Positions 7,384-16,333 of a stretch of DNA of 22,416 bases are shown here, one piece after another. The first letter of the stretch is position 1. Each line of letters starts with the position of its first letter. A model generated the notes under the pieces. It saw only the letters and a list, made by a program, of their open reading frames with translations. It did not search any database and had not been told where the DNA came from. This DNA is from a virus: the IMG/VR virus record IMGVR_UViG_3300025000_000441, positions 1 through 22,416 of that record, one strand, 5' to 3'. The translations under genes and the position numbers were made by a program.

Positions 7384-7968
7384 ATGCTAGTATCAGAATT
7401 AATTACATGGTGTAATAGAATATATGAACCCGATGCAACGAGTTATAAGATAACTGATTCTCAATGGATTGGTTTTTTTAATGAAGCTTTAGTGGATTTA
7501 AAGCCTTACGCAAAACTAAAAGAAACTTATACTACAAACTTAGTAAACGGCACATCTGAATACTCTTTACCTGCTGATTTTTATAAGTTATTTCTGTTAA
7601 GGGTAAAGCCAAAAGCAACAGATGACTATTATTTAAACTATCCCGAAGTGTTAATAGAAGATGATTATTCAACAGGATATAAGCTATGGGAATCCATCAC
7701 ACTTCAACCAGTAATAGAAGAAAATGTAACCGATGGCTTACAAATGTACTACTACAAGAATCATGCAGAATTAACAGCATCAACTGAAAACATAGAAATA
7801 TCAAACCCTTACTTAGTAGGCCTTTACTCATTAGGCAGAGTTGAAACAGGCGATAGGGTACTTGACATTTCAAATAGGTATTTTAGAGAATACGCAGATG
7901 GCATTAATAAACTTAGACTTAACGAAGTAAAGACATATCAAGATTACAGTATAAGGGATGTGTATTAG
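7384..7968 (+). CDS. Podovirus-type head-tail adaptor
   Basis: The protein has 194 residues and would form the ring attached under the portal that joins head to tail, as P22 gp4 or T7 gp11 do. It begins with a helix (LVSELITWCNRIYE), then DSQWIGFFNEALVDLKPYAK, then strands around TSEYSLPADFYKLFLLRVK. This order of helix, 'W..f.NeA...L', and 'eysLP.Df.kl' is what I associate with phage adaptor proteins. It is followed with no gap by the nozzle gene (stop 7966-7968, ATG 7969), which is the usual adaptor-nozzle order. A helical C-terminus (YFREYADGINKLRLNEVKTY) would contact the portal. Family placement is by pattern and order. Confidence 0.75.
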   Translation: MLVSELITWCNRIYEPDATSYKITDSQWIGFFNEALVDLKPYAKLKETYTTNLVNGTSEYSLPADFYKLFLLRVKPKATDDYYLNYPEVLIEDDYSTGYKLWESITLQPVIEENVTDGLQMYYYKNHAELTASTENIEISNPYLVGLYSLGRVETGDRVLDISNRYFREYADGINKLRLNEVKTYQDYSIRDVY

Positions 7969-10551
7969 ATGCAGAGTATAACGCACAACAACTTCAAGGG
8001 AACTAATTTAATAGATGAGAATCTCCCTGCTAACATATCCCCTTACTCACTCAATGTTGATACCGAAAAAGGTGTGGCAAGTAAGCGAGAAGGGATAACT
8101 TCCCTGTTCAATTCTCTTGGCGCATCTGGTACAAAAGCCTTGCATGAAGCTAAATTTAATAGTGGCGACACTTTAGTTTTTGGACATACAACAAAGGCTT
8201 ATGAATTAAGTGGAACAGAGCAAACGATTGCAAAGACTACAACCGCAGACTTTCAAGCGGGTACAATAAATTCCAATGCGGTTATATCAGATGGGGTTAG
8301 CATAATTGAATATGCTAAGTCTCAATATGATTTTAGTACACAAGGGGAGTATGACGCATGGACTAAGGCAACCGCAGGAAATGCCACAGCTGGTCCAACG
8401 ACGATAGAATATCTAGACAATTCAATACATTATAATTTTAAAATTTGGGGTGCAGATAATTACACTCCAACATCTTATAGTATCCAAGCAAAACAAACTA
8501 TCGACCTAACCAATATAAACTCTATATCTTTTGACATGGTAGCAACAGAAGTATGGTATTACAGATACCCTGGAGATAAATTCACAACAAATTTATCCGC
8601 TGATGGTGTAGACATACCTTTAACTACTGCCGGCCAAGTTAAAACTGGATATGTGTCAAGTATAACCGGAACCAAAGAAGTTATAATTAGCGCAAATATT
8701 AATATGCCATATATAGATGCATATGGTGCTTCTTATGTAACTTATGATGCTCACATCAACAATATTAGATTCAACTCATCACTTCCTATCGACTTAGGGC
8801 AAACACCAGTAGCGAATGCAATAACCTTTACTGAAACAGAATACACAGGTCAAGTGGTAAACATATATACAAGAGGTAGCCATGACAACGCTATTTGGTC
8901 TGAATGGGAACTTAAAGCAAGTGGTGGTGCAATCCCATTAGCAAGGTATATACAAGTAAAATGCGTCATTCCTAATTCTCTGGACTATGTAACGAGATTA
9001 ACTAAACCTTCATTAAGCGATTATACATTAACTTATACGAACACTTTCGATTCAGCAACGGAATTTGATACAGGACTAACAGGCAATATTATTAGATGGC
9101 AAAATTATAGCGATAAAATTTACTATGTAGATGGTGAAGAACCTAGAAGCTATGATGCAACAACTGTAAAAGAATTAGGGGTAAATGCACCAGTGACAAC
9201 TTGCACAACCGCAGTAGGCGCAGCAACGGGATTGACAGGAATTTATTATTACAAAGTTACCTTTGTTGATGTAGATGGAGTAGAGGGAAATCCTTCTATT
9301 GCTAGTAGTCCTGTCACAGTAACTAACCAAAAGATAAGTCTAACATCAATACCAATCTTAACAGGTATGAAAAGAAAGCTATACAGAACTCTAGCTGGTG
9401 GAAGTGTTTACTACTACTTAACACTAATAGATGATGCTACAACAACAACTTATACAGATAGTATTACAGATGTCACTATAGAACTTTCAAGCGGACTGTT
9501 ACAAACAGATAACTTCAAACCACCGAAAGCAACGATAATTTATGAATACAAAACTTATATGTTTTATGTATCAACTTCATACCCTAACAGATTGTACTTT
9601 AGCAAGCCATACGGAACAGACACAACTTATCCTTTAGCATCTTTTGAGCAAGTACCTACAACTAATTGGAAGGAACTACCCGATAATATCGTGGGATTAA
9701 AAGCATATCAGAACAAGCTAATAGTAACAGGTAACAGTTTCACAGGCTTCTTTACAGGCGATATTTGGGGCGGTACGGAAGATAACACTTCCTGGTATTT
9801 AATTGATGATATAGGGGCGATTAGGCACGAAGCAATAGAGATTTGCCAATCATTAAATGGCTCAATATGTGTACTTGGAACTAAGTATGGAATCAAATAC
9901 TTTGTACCTTCCGAATATGAGAATGGACTTGAAAAACTTCCTTTAAGCTATGACATTCAACCTTTATTTGATGATGGAAACCTTGACAATATGTGGTTAA
10001 AATTCTACAACTCACGATTATTTGTGGGTTTTATTTATTATGAAGGAACACCAATAACTTATAATAATGTGATTGTTGTGTACGATTTTAAAAGAAAAGT
10101 GTGGGATGGACCTTGGACACTTAATATGAATGATGCAACAGTATTCAATGGTTTACTTTATGGGTGCGGTTCTAATATTGGTAAAGTTTATGAAATGCTA
10201 TCAGGTTACAATGATGATGGTGCAGACATTCATATGATACATGACATTAAAGGCGACTTAGGAAAGTACACAGGATCCATTCAAAGATTAAAGATACAAG
10301 CAACAACCACAAGTACAACAGACGATTTGCAGATAGGCATACAAGTAGATGGAAGTGCTCAAACTTTGGCAATAGGTGACAATACGAAGTGGCGAAAGAG
10401 TGCGGGTTCCTTTGGTAAGCAAGACTTAATGGAAAGAGTGTTAAGTGTTAAAAGAAGAGGTACTTTTTATGGAGTAAGGATTGAAGATGATTCAACTAAC
10501 TCTATTGATATAAACAAGGTAATAATCGAATTTGAAGGTGTGAAGGAGTGA
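7969..10551 (+). CDS. Tail nozzle / stabilisation protein (P22 gp10- or T7 gp12-like beta-propeller)
   Basis: This 860-residue protein would form the distal tube of a short tail and plug DNA after packaging. The opening segment (NNFKGTNLIDENLPANISPY, then SKREGITSLFNSL) is typical of these nozzles. The propeller core spans about residues 500-760: IIYEYKTYMFYVSTSYPNRL, LKAYQNKLIVTG, DDIGAIRHEAIEICQSLNGS, and a later blade with VVYDFKRKVWDG. A domain about residues 426-505 (YYYKVTFVDVDGVEGNPS) is fibronectin-like. Residues about 118-275 appear to be an inserted jelly-roll, carbohydrate-binding-like domain, followed by SHDNAIWSEWELKASGG, itself discoidin-like. The stop is separated by only a few bases from the next gene. 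The call rests on the propeller pattern, size and position. Confidence 0.8.
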   Translation: MQSITHNNFKGTNLIDENLPANISPYSLNVDTEKGVASKREGITSLFNSLGASGTKALHEAKFNSGDTLVFGHTTKAYELSGTEQTIAKTTTADFQAGTINSNAVISDGVSIIEYAKSQYDFSTQGEYDAWTKATAGNATAGPTTIEYLDNSIHYNFKIWGADNYTPTSYSIQAKQTIDLTNINSISFDMVATEVWYYRYPGDKFTTNLSADGVDIPLTTAGQVKTGYVSSITGTKEVIISANINMPYIDAYGASYVTYDAHINNIRFNSSLPIDLGQTPVANAITFTETEYTGQVVNIYTRGSHDNAIWSEWELKASGGAIPLARYIQVKCVIPNSLDYVTRLTKPSLSDYTLTYTNTFDSATEFDTGLTGNIIRWQNYSDKIYYVDGEEPRSYDATTVKELGVNAPVTTCTTAVGAATGLTGIYYYKVTFVDVDGVEGNPSIASSPVTVTNQKISLTSIPILTGMKRKLYRTLAGGSVYYYLTLIDDATTTTYTDSITDVTIELSSGLLQTDNFKPPKATIIYEYKTYMFYVSTSYPNRLYFSKPYGTDTTYPLASFEQVPTTNWKELPDNIVGLKAYQNKLIVTGNSFTGFFTGDIWGGTEDNTSWYLIDDIGAIRHEAIEICQSLNGSICVLGTKYGIKYFVPSEYENGLEKLPLSYDIQPLFDDGNLDNMWLKFYNSRLFVGFIYYEGTPITYNNVIVVYDFKRKVWDGPWTLNMNDATVFNGLLYGCGSNIGKVYEMLSGYNDDGADIHMIHDIKGDLGKYTGSIQRLKIQATTTSTTDDLQIGIQVDGSAQTLAIGDNTKWRKSAGSFGKQDLMERVLSVKRRGTFYGVRIEDDSTNSIDINKVIIEFEGVKE

Positions 10552-10555
10552 TGAC

Positions 10556-11620
10556 ATGGCATTGACTTATGATGAAGCAAGAAAGATAGGAGAAGACCGA
10601 TATAGTACATCGGGTAGTACAAGCGGTATTGATGAAGGTTATATAAAGGCAATTCAAAACAATGATTTACAGACATACAATCAAAAATTAATGAATGCAA
10701 CCCCTCAAAGAAAAGAATCTTCTTCGGGGGGGTTTAATTTTAACTATACCCCAATGTCTCAACAAGACGCATACCAAAAAGCATCTAATATAATCAATCC
10801 ACAGATGCAACAACTAAAGAATGACTTAATACTCAAACTATCAAAACAAAGAACTAATAATGTAACAGACCTAGCAACTAGAGGTCAAGCAGTAGGTGGG
10901 CAGAGACAACTTGCAGAAGCCAACATTAGTAGCGAAGAAGCCTTGCAAGGTAGCAATATTTTACTTCAAGGAGATACCGCTAAAAATCAACTAGCAGAAC
11001 AATACATAGCTACTGCAAATGAAGAAGCACAAAGGCAACAAGCCTTACAGTATCAGCAATATATGGACAGTATGAATATGGATAGACAGAACAGGCAAGA
11101 TGCTTTATCGGAATCTCAATTTAACCGACAGTTTGACCGAACTCTTAGCCAAGACGAAATAGAACAACAGAATTATGAAGCAGAAGTCACGTATAAACAA
11201 TCGCAAGATGAAATCCAAAACGCATTAGATCAAGGCAGATTAAGTATAAGCCAAGCGGAATTAGCATTATCGCAAGCTAGGTTTAAGCGAGATAGTATAA
11301 CATCTAGCGGTGGCGGAAGTAGTGGAAGCGGTAGCGCAGATAAGGGCATGACCGACCAAGAAATTAAACTAGAAGCTATAAAGAGAGCAACCTCTTCCGA
11401 TGGAACCTTCGACCAAAACGCCTTTAATAAAATTTATACCTTATTAAAACCTGTACCTTTTATAGAACCTCGTTTAGTAAATGGTAGAGGAACTACAACA
11501 TCAACTACAACTCCGACCGCAACTACAAAGCCTACTGAAAATGACATATACAATAGATATGCAAGCGGAAAAATAACCGAAAACCAATACTATGCTGAAC
11601 TAGATAAATACGGATATTAA
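10556..11620 (+). CDS. Internal virion / DNA ejection protein (coiled-coil, Gln-rich)
   Basis: The protein has 354 residues and is extremely rich in Gln, Ala, Ser and Asn. The middle (about residues 60-245) is one long predicted helical coiled coil (INPQMQQLKNDLILKLSKQ, QQALQYQQYMDSMNMDRQN, FNRQFDRTLSQDEIEQQNYE). A flexible Ser/Gly linker (about residues 249-260) precedes a small C-terminal part with a Thr-rich stretch and a short helical end (NDIYNRYASGKITENQYY). This composition and the position between nozzle and a giant protein match podovirus ejection proteins such as P22 gp7 and gp20 or T7 gp14, which are packaged in the head and form a channel in the host envelope. No direct family match can be claimed. 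Confidence 0.7.
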   Translation: MALTYDEARKIGEDRYSTSGSTSGIDEGYIKAIQNNDLQTYNQKLMNATPQRKESSSGGFNFNYTPMSQQDAYQKASNIINPQMQQLKNDLILKLSKQRTNNVTDLATRGQAVGGQRQLAEANISSEEALQGSNILLQGDTAKNQLAEQYIATANEEAQRQQALQYQQYMDSMNMDRQNRQDALSESQFNRQFDRTLSQDEIEQQNYEAEVTYKQSQDEIQNALDQGRLSISQAELALSQARFKRDSITSSGGGSSGSGSADKGMTDQEIKLEAIKRATSSDGTFDQNAFNKIYTLLKPVPFIEPRLVNGRGTTTSTTTPTATTKPTENDIYNRYASGKITENQYYAELDKYGY

Positions 11621-11631
11621 GAGGTGTTTAT

Positions 11632-14600
11632 ATGGCTATTAAAACAAAAGAACAATTAGACGCCGAAAGAAAAAAAGTAAAATCAAAAGCTGAACTAGAT
11701 GCAGAACGTAAGAAGTATAGCAATCCTGTTAGCGATTACACGGGCGACAAAAAGAAAGATGCCGAAACCTTTAGAAGCAAGAAATTCAAAGATGTCGATG
11801 AGTACAAAACAGAGTACAAGAAGTATACAGAAGCCATAGCAACTAAGCCAACAGGCAATAAACTATTAGACTTTATCGAAAGAACAAGTCAAACAGGTGC
11901 AAATATCTTAACAGGCTCTAACCCTAAAGAATATGCTTACAAACAACCAATATCCACAGGCAGCAAAGGACTTGACAATGTTGCTAGTTTTGTGGGTGGC
12001 ACAATGGGTTATATCGGCGGCGGAAAAGCATTAGGTAACCAAATGGGTTCTAATGGATTATTGAATGATGGAACTCGTTTAGGTGAAAAATTACTTCCCA
12101 AATTAAGCAAAGTTGTTAGCCCTGTTTATTCAAAGATAGCACCTGTTTTACCTAGCAAAGCGGCTGCTGTTATACCTAAACTTGCAGGAGAAGTTTTTGT
12201 AGATGCTACACAAGGCGCATTACTTGATGTGGTTCAAGGCATGAAAGAAAATGATACTTTACCCGAATTGGGGAAAAGAGGTTTAAGAGGCGCGGCTTTT
12301 GGAACTCCTATATTCTTAGGGTTTAAAGGGTTGGCCAAAGTGGTTAATCTATCTGCATATGGAATAGGTAAAACATTCTTTAAGAACGCAACACAAGGGC
12401 AGATAGACGAAGCGATTGAATCCATAGCCAAGAACGAGAACATACCAACCGAAGAAGTAAGGAAAGAAATCTTACTATTAAATGCAGGTCAAGAAGTAGA
12501 ACCTAGAATGGTAGGAGATGGCGAAGTTATACAAATGGGCGGCGGAAAGCCTATCCTTCCTGAACCTTTGCAGCTAGGGGAAGGGCAAGGAAGATTAGTT
12601 AATAAAACTTATAAAGGGCCTGACAATCCTATTCTTGAAGACGTAATGAAAGAATATGAGCAAAGGTTAGAATCTGGAAGATGGTTGTTAGATAGAAAGG
12701 TACCCGAAGCAAGAAGCAAAATTCAAAACATAATTGGAGACTATGAACCTAAAATAAGGAAAGCGCAAAACGCATCTCCTGAAGAAATAGCAGACTATAT
12801 TCAAAAGTATAGGCAAGATGATTTGAAAACAGTTTTCGGAGAACCTAAGCTACAACTAAAAACTCAAATAGAAGTACCAAGAAGATTAAATGACATACTA
12901 CCCGAAGATATTAAAAAACCCGATTCGTATTTGAAAGCATCTAAGAGATTAGAAATACCGCAAGTAAGAAAAGGTATAGGAACTGTTGACGATCCTTTCA
13001 GATGGGAAAACCAAACAGATATTTTACCTAAGAAGATTGATATACCACAAGAACCTAAACCGATAGACACAATATCAAGAGTGTTAACTGAAAACCCTAA
13101 AAGTGTTAAAACAAGTTTATCAGATAGAGCTGAAAGAGTATATCAAGAAGTATTCTCAACTAAAGTTCCATTCGAAAAAATGGGCGGTGTAGCTAGAACA
13201 CAAGGCTCGAATCTAAACAGGGTACAAGGAACGATTGAATACAATATTGTAGGTAAACAAGTTGGTATGCAAGGTGAAGAAGTTGGCAAGTCCGTTGTAG
13301 ATATATTCTCTGATACTCCTAAAGAAGCTAAAAAAGAACTGTTCGATTATGCTTTAAACTCTCACAACATAGATAGATTCAGAGAAGGGAAACCTGTATT
13401 TGGCGAAACTGTTACTAGTGAAATGAGTGCGGCTAAAATAGCTGAATATGATAAACTCAATCCAACATTCAAAACTAAGCAACAAGAAATCACTAAATAT
13501 TTTAAAAATCTTATGGATGAATGGGCTGTTAAATCAGGACTTGTTTCAAAAGAAACCGCAGATATGCTAGATGCTAGGTATGTAAACTATGTTCCAACTT
13601 ACAGAGCAAAAGACTTGCCTAAATCTATGATGCAATTCGACCAAAATGTTTCCCAAATGATTAAAAAGGCAAAGGGAAGCGAAAATTATATATTGCCAAT
13701 AGACCAACAGATGATTGCAATGACAGAAAGAACCATTAAAAATGCTCGTAAAAATGAATTGATGAACACAATAGCAGATGCGTTTGAATCTGGCGATGGT
13801 AGTGCAAGTAGATATATAAAGGAAATCAAAGGCTTACCAAAAGAAAGTATTGGCGATCTAATAGATGTTGGCAAATACTTTGATGAAGTACCTGTTTTAA
13901 AAGGCAATGAGTATCTAGTTAATTTTTATACAAATGGCGAACCGAGACAGATGGTAGTTAATAAAACATTGTACAAGGCGTTAGAGGACACAATGTCAGA
14001 TAGTTCAATGAATACTGTTGCTACAATAGTTAAAAAGTATGCAACCCAACCATTTAAAAACTTAATAACAGGATACAACCCTTTATTTGCAGCAAGTAAT
14101 ATAATGAGAGACGTTCCGACCGCATTGACTTATTCATCAGACCCATTAAGGATGTCAGCTAATGTACCTAATGCAATAGAGGAAATCCTTAGAAATGGCG
14201 ATAACTTCAAAATGTTTAAGGCTTTAGGCGGCACGAGGGAAGGGCTAATAGGGGCTGGGAAAGAGTTTAAAGTACCAAACCTAAATGAAACAAGCAAGGC
14301 GTTTGCGATGGCACAAAAACTCAATCCTATTAAAACTATTGGCGACATAAATAATTTCACAGAAACATTACCAAGATTTTCAGAGTTTCTAACAGTATTA
14401 GAAAAGACTAAAGACCCAGCACTTGCAATTTATAGATCAGCAGAATTGACAACTGATTTTTCAAGAAATGGGAAACTAACTAAATATCTTGATAACTTTG
14501 TTCCTTATTTAAACCCTAGCGTGCAAGGACTTGATAAATTCTTTAGAGGTTTTAAGGAATCTCCACTCAAGACTATTGCAAAAGGCGCAACTGTTATAAC

Positions 14601-15450
14601 TGTACCAACCATAATACTAGACCAAGTAAATAAAAATAATAGCGATTACAATAATCTATCTCCAAGAGAACGCAACCTATACTTTAATATTCCTATTCCA
14701 AACAGTAAAGAGTTTGTAAGAATACCAAAATCAAGAGAATTAGGAGTTGTTTTTTCGTGTGTATACGAATGGGCTGCTAGACAATCAAGAGGTCAAGAAG
14801 TAACAGGCGAAGAAATAGCACAAGCCATAGGGGAGAATTTTACTCCAGTAGATATTACTGCACCAATATGGACATCAGCGCAAAAGGCATGGAGACAAAT
14901 TGAAAACCCAGAAGCATATGAGACTAATTATTGGGGAGGTTTAATAGTTCCAACTTCACAAAGACAATATAGTCCAGGGCAACAATATGATATGAACAGT
15001 TCGGGCATAGCGAAAGCGGTAGGCGAACAATTCAATATTTCTCCATTTGTTATAGACTATTTTATGAAGTCGTATGGCGGAATAATAGCACAACAAATTC
15101 AACCTATAGGTGCAGGAACAACTACTAATTTGGTGGAAGCTTTGACAATCGAACCTTGGAAGAAAAAATTTATAAACGACCCTGTTTTTAAATCCAATTC
15201 AGTTAATAAATTTTATGAGGAACTTGGCAAAGCGAAGAAAGAAGCACAGGACTATAACAAGAAAAACAATATTGAAAGCAAAATCGTTACTCCGCTAGAA
15301 CGTAATGCAAATGCTTTGAATAAACTTGCTTCGGGCATATCTGAATTGAGAAAAGAACAAAAAGAATTGCAAACTACAAAAGGCAACGAAGATAAAATAA
15401 GAGCACTCCAAATTGAGATTAACAAAATAGCCGAGAAGGGATTGAAATAG
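11632..15450 (+). CDS. Large internal virion / ejection protein (LPD38-like region)
   Basis: This 1272-residue protein is the largest gene product here and is probably packaged with the DNA and injected. The N-terminus carries a duplicated charged motif (EQLDAERKK, then AELDAERKK). Hydrophobic glycine-rich helices near residues 115-150 (NVASFVGGTMGYIGGG) and 986-998 (GATVITVPTIILDQV) could insert in membranes. Residues about 640-970 contain YNPLFAASNIMRDVPTALTY and FVPYLNPSVQGLDKFFRG, patterns I associate with the 'large polyvalent protein-associated domain 38' found in giant phage and mobile-element proteins. The C-terminus is a Lys/Glu coiled coil. I see no lytic transglycosylase or other catalytic motif. 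No gene encodes a canonical tape measure, and this protein with its upstream neighbour takes that place. Confidence 0.75.
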   Translation: MAIKTKEQLDAERKKVKSKAELDAERKKYSNPVSDYTGDKKKDAETFRSKKFKDVDEYKTEYKKYTEAIATKPTGNKLLDFIERTSQTGANILTGSNPKEYAYKQPISTGSKGLDNVASFVGGTMGYIGGGKALGNQMGSNGLLNDGTRLGEKLLPKLSKVVSPVYSKIAPVLPSKAAAVIPKLAGEVFVDATQGALLDVVQGMKENDTLPELGKRGLRGAAFGTPIFLGFKGLAKVVNLSAYGIGKTFFKNATQGQIDEAIESIAKNENIPTEEVRKEILLLNAGQEVEPRMVGDGEVIQMGGGKPILPEPLQLGEGQGRLVNKTYKGPDNPILEDVMKEYEQRLESGRWLLDRKVPEARSKIQNIIGDYEPKIRKAQNASPEEIADYIQKYRQDDLKTVFGEPKLQLKTQIEVPRRLNDILPEDIKKPDSYLKASKRLEIPQVRKGIGTVDDPFRWENQTDILPKKIDIPQEPKPIDTISRVLTENPKSVKTSLSDRAERVYQEVFSTKVPFEKMGGVARTQGSNLNRVQGTIEYNIVGKQVGMQGEEVGKSVVDIFSDTPKEAKKELFDYALNSHNIDRFREGKPVFGETVTSEMSAAKIAEYDKLNPTFKTKQQEITKYFKNLMDEWAVKSGLVSKETADMLDARYVNYVPTYRAKDLPKSMMQFDQNVSQMIKKAKGSENYILPIDQQMIAMTERTIKNARKNELMNTIADAFESGDGSASRYIKEIKGLPKESIGDLIDVGKYFDEVPVLKGNEYLVNFYTNGEPRQMVVNKTLYKALEDTMSDSSMNTVATIVKKYATQPFKNLITGYNPLFAASNIMRDVPTALTYSSDPLRMSANVPNAIEEILRNGDNFKMFKALGGTREGLIGAGKEFKVPNLNETSKAFAMAQKLNPIKTIGDINNFTETLPRFSEFLTVLEKTKDPALAIYRSAELTTDFSRNGKLTKYLDNFVPYLNPSVQGLDKFFRGFKESPLKTIAKGATVITVPTIILDQVNKNNSDYNNLSPRERNLYFNIPIPNSKEFVRIPKSRELGVVFSCVYEWAARQSRGQEVTGEEIAQAIGENFTPVDITAPIWTSAQKAWRQIENPEAYETNYWGGLIVPTSQRQYSPGQQYDMNSSGIAKAVGEQFNISPFVIDYFMKSYGGIIAQQIQPIGAGTTTNLVEALTIEPWKKKFINDPVFKSNSVNKFYEELGKAKKEAQDYNKKNNIESKIVTPLERNANALNKLASGISELRKEQKELQTTKGNEDKIRALQIEINKIAEKGLK

Positions 15451-15460
15451 GGGGTATAGT

Positions 15461-15664
15461 ATGGATGAGATGGAAGAAGTAAAGTGCGACATTAAAGACC
15501 ACGAAAAAAGGATTAGAAAGTTAGAAATAAATGAGGCAACTGTACTAGCAAACCTTGAAAGTCTCACAAAATCAGTAGACGAATTAGTGAGTTGGCTTAA
15601 AGTAATCGTTATTGGAACCTGCGCCTCTGGCGTGGGTTTTATTATTTGGTATATCCAACAATAG
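15461..15664 (+). CDS. XhlA-like (hemolysin XhlA family) membrane protein of lysis cassette
   Basis: The protein has 67 residues. The N-terminal two thirds are a charged amphipathic coiled coil (CDIKDHEKRIRKLEINEAT), and the C-terminus is one transmembrane helix (about residues 46-64, VIVIGTCASGVGFIIWYI). This layout of a heptad helix followed by one C-terminal membrane segment is the hallmark of XhlA, which cooperates with XhlB holin in PBSX-type lysis. It begins the lysis block right after the ejection gene, with an AGGGGGT ribosome site. Function is inferred from architecture and neighbours. Confidence 0.8.
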   Translation: MDEMEEVKCDIKDHEKRIRKLEINEATVLANLESLTKSVDELVSWLKVIVIGTCASGVGFIIWYIQQ

Positions 15665-15679
15665 AAAGGAGGTAATACA

Positions 15680-15832
15680 ATGTTTAATTTTATTAACAAC
15701 GATACAATCGCATTAATCGTTTTAGGGTCGGTGGCAATTATAGGAGCAATTACAAAGCAAGATATAATTGTGAGCGCATCCATCGGAGCAATAGCTGGCT
15801 ACATAGGAGCAAAAACTTTAAACGACAAATAA
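15680..15832 (+). CDS. Holin-like 50-residue membrane protein
   Basis: This small gene begins at ATG 15680 after a perfect AGAAAGGAGG ribosome site. The product starts MFNFINNDTIALIVLGSVA and contains two hydrophobic stretches (about residues 9-23, TIALIVLGSVAIIGA, and residues 30-44, IVSASIGAIAGYIGA) separated by a short polar turn, ending in a polar tail. It lies between the XhlA-like and endolysin genes. Two-helix small proteins here are usually holins or holin partners that permeabilise the membrane for endolysin exit. It is shorter than typical holins, so its identity as the main holin is uncertain. Confidence 0.7.
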   Translation: MFNFINNDTIALIVLGSVAIIGAITKQDIIVSASIGAIAGYIGAKTLNDK

Positions 15833-15879
15833 AAGGCGGTGATCCTAATATCTAATACAAATAGAAAGAAGGTGAAAAG

Positions 15880-16329
15880 ATGAAGATAACACTCCTATTA
15901 AAAAAGCTAGACGGAACAATAGAATCAAAGATTGTTGATAGCAAGTATAAACTATCTGAACACTTTTGTGCAGATGAATTTTTAGTCAATGGAAATGATA
16001 ACTTAGACCTAGCTTGTGCATCACAATACGATATAGATACCCTTGAATATATTAGAACTTTGTATGGATTAGGCATAACTGTAACATCGGCAGGGCGAAC
16101 ACCTAAGTATAACATTAAAAAAGAAATTGGTGGTGCATCTAATAGTAACCACCAATATATGTTTGATTGCTTAGATTTCGTTATAAAGGATGCTACTAGC
16201 ATACAACTAGACAATATCTTCTCCTACCTCAAATTAAGAGGTTACGAAGGTATAGGAAGATACAAAGGTAATAGATTTCATATAGACAAAGGGTATAGAG
16301 ACAAGCTAACTGTATGGGATGAAAGGTGA
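15880..16329 (+). CDS. Endolysin: zinc peptidase of the M15 (D-Ala-D-Ala carboxypeptidase-like) family
   Basis: The protein has 149 residues and would cleave peptidoglycan peptides at lysis. The segment TVTSAGRTPKYN, then GGASNSNH, ending at CLDFVI, matches the M15_3 zinc site. His91 and Asp99 are candidate ligands, and Arg73 is the conserved 'SaGRT' arginine. The third ligand is His134 in GIGRYKGNRFHIDKG, a very typical M15_3 ending. The spacing His91 to Asp99 is eight instead of the usual seven, and the usual Gly after His is missing, so the site is slightly divergent. There is no signal peptide, in line with holin-dependent release. It has a good ribosome site (AAGAAGGTG) and overlaps the ribosome site of the next gene. 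Confidence 0.85.
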   Translation: MKITLLLKKLDGTIESKIVDSKYKLSEHFCADEFLVNGNDNLDLACASQYDIDTLEYIRTLYGLGITVTSAGRTPKYNIKKEIGGASNSNHQYMFDCLDFVIKDATSIQLDNIFSYLKLRGYEGIGRYKGNRFHIDKGYRDKLTVWDER

Positions 16330-16333
16330 CGAT

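Noticed and set aside
15295-15783. A 162-residue minus-strand frame with apparent membrane segments
   Set aside because: It is antisense to the end of the ejection gene and the two lysis membrane proteins; its hydrophobicity mirrors the complementary codons.
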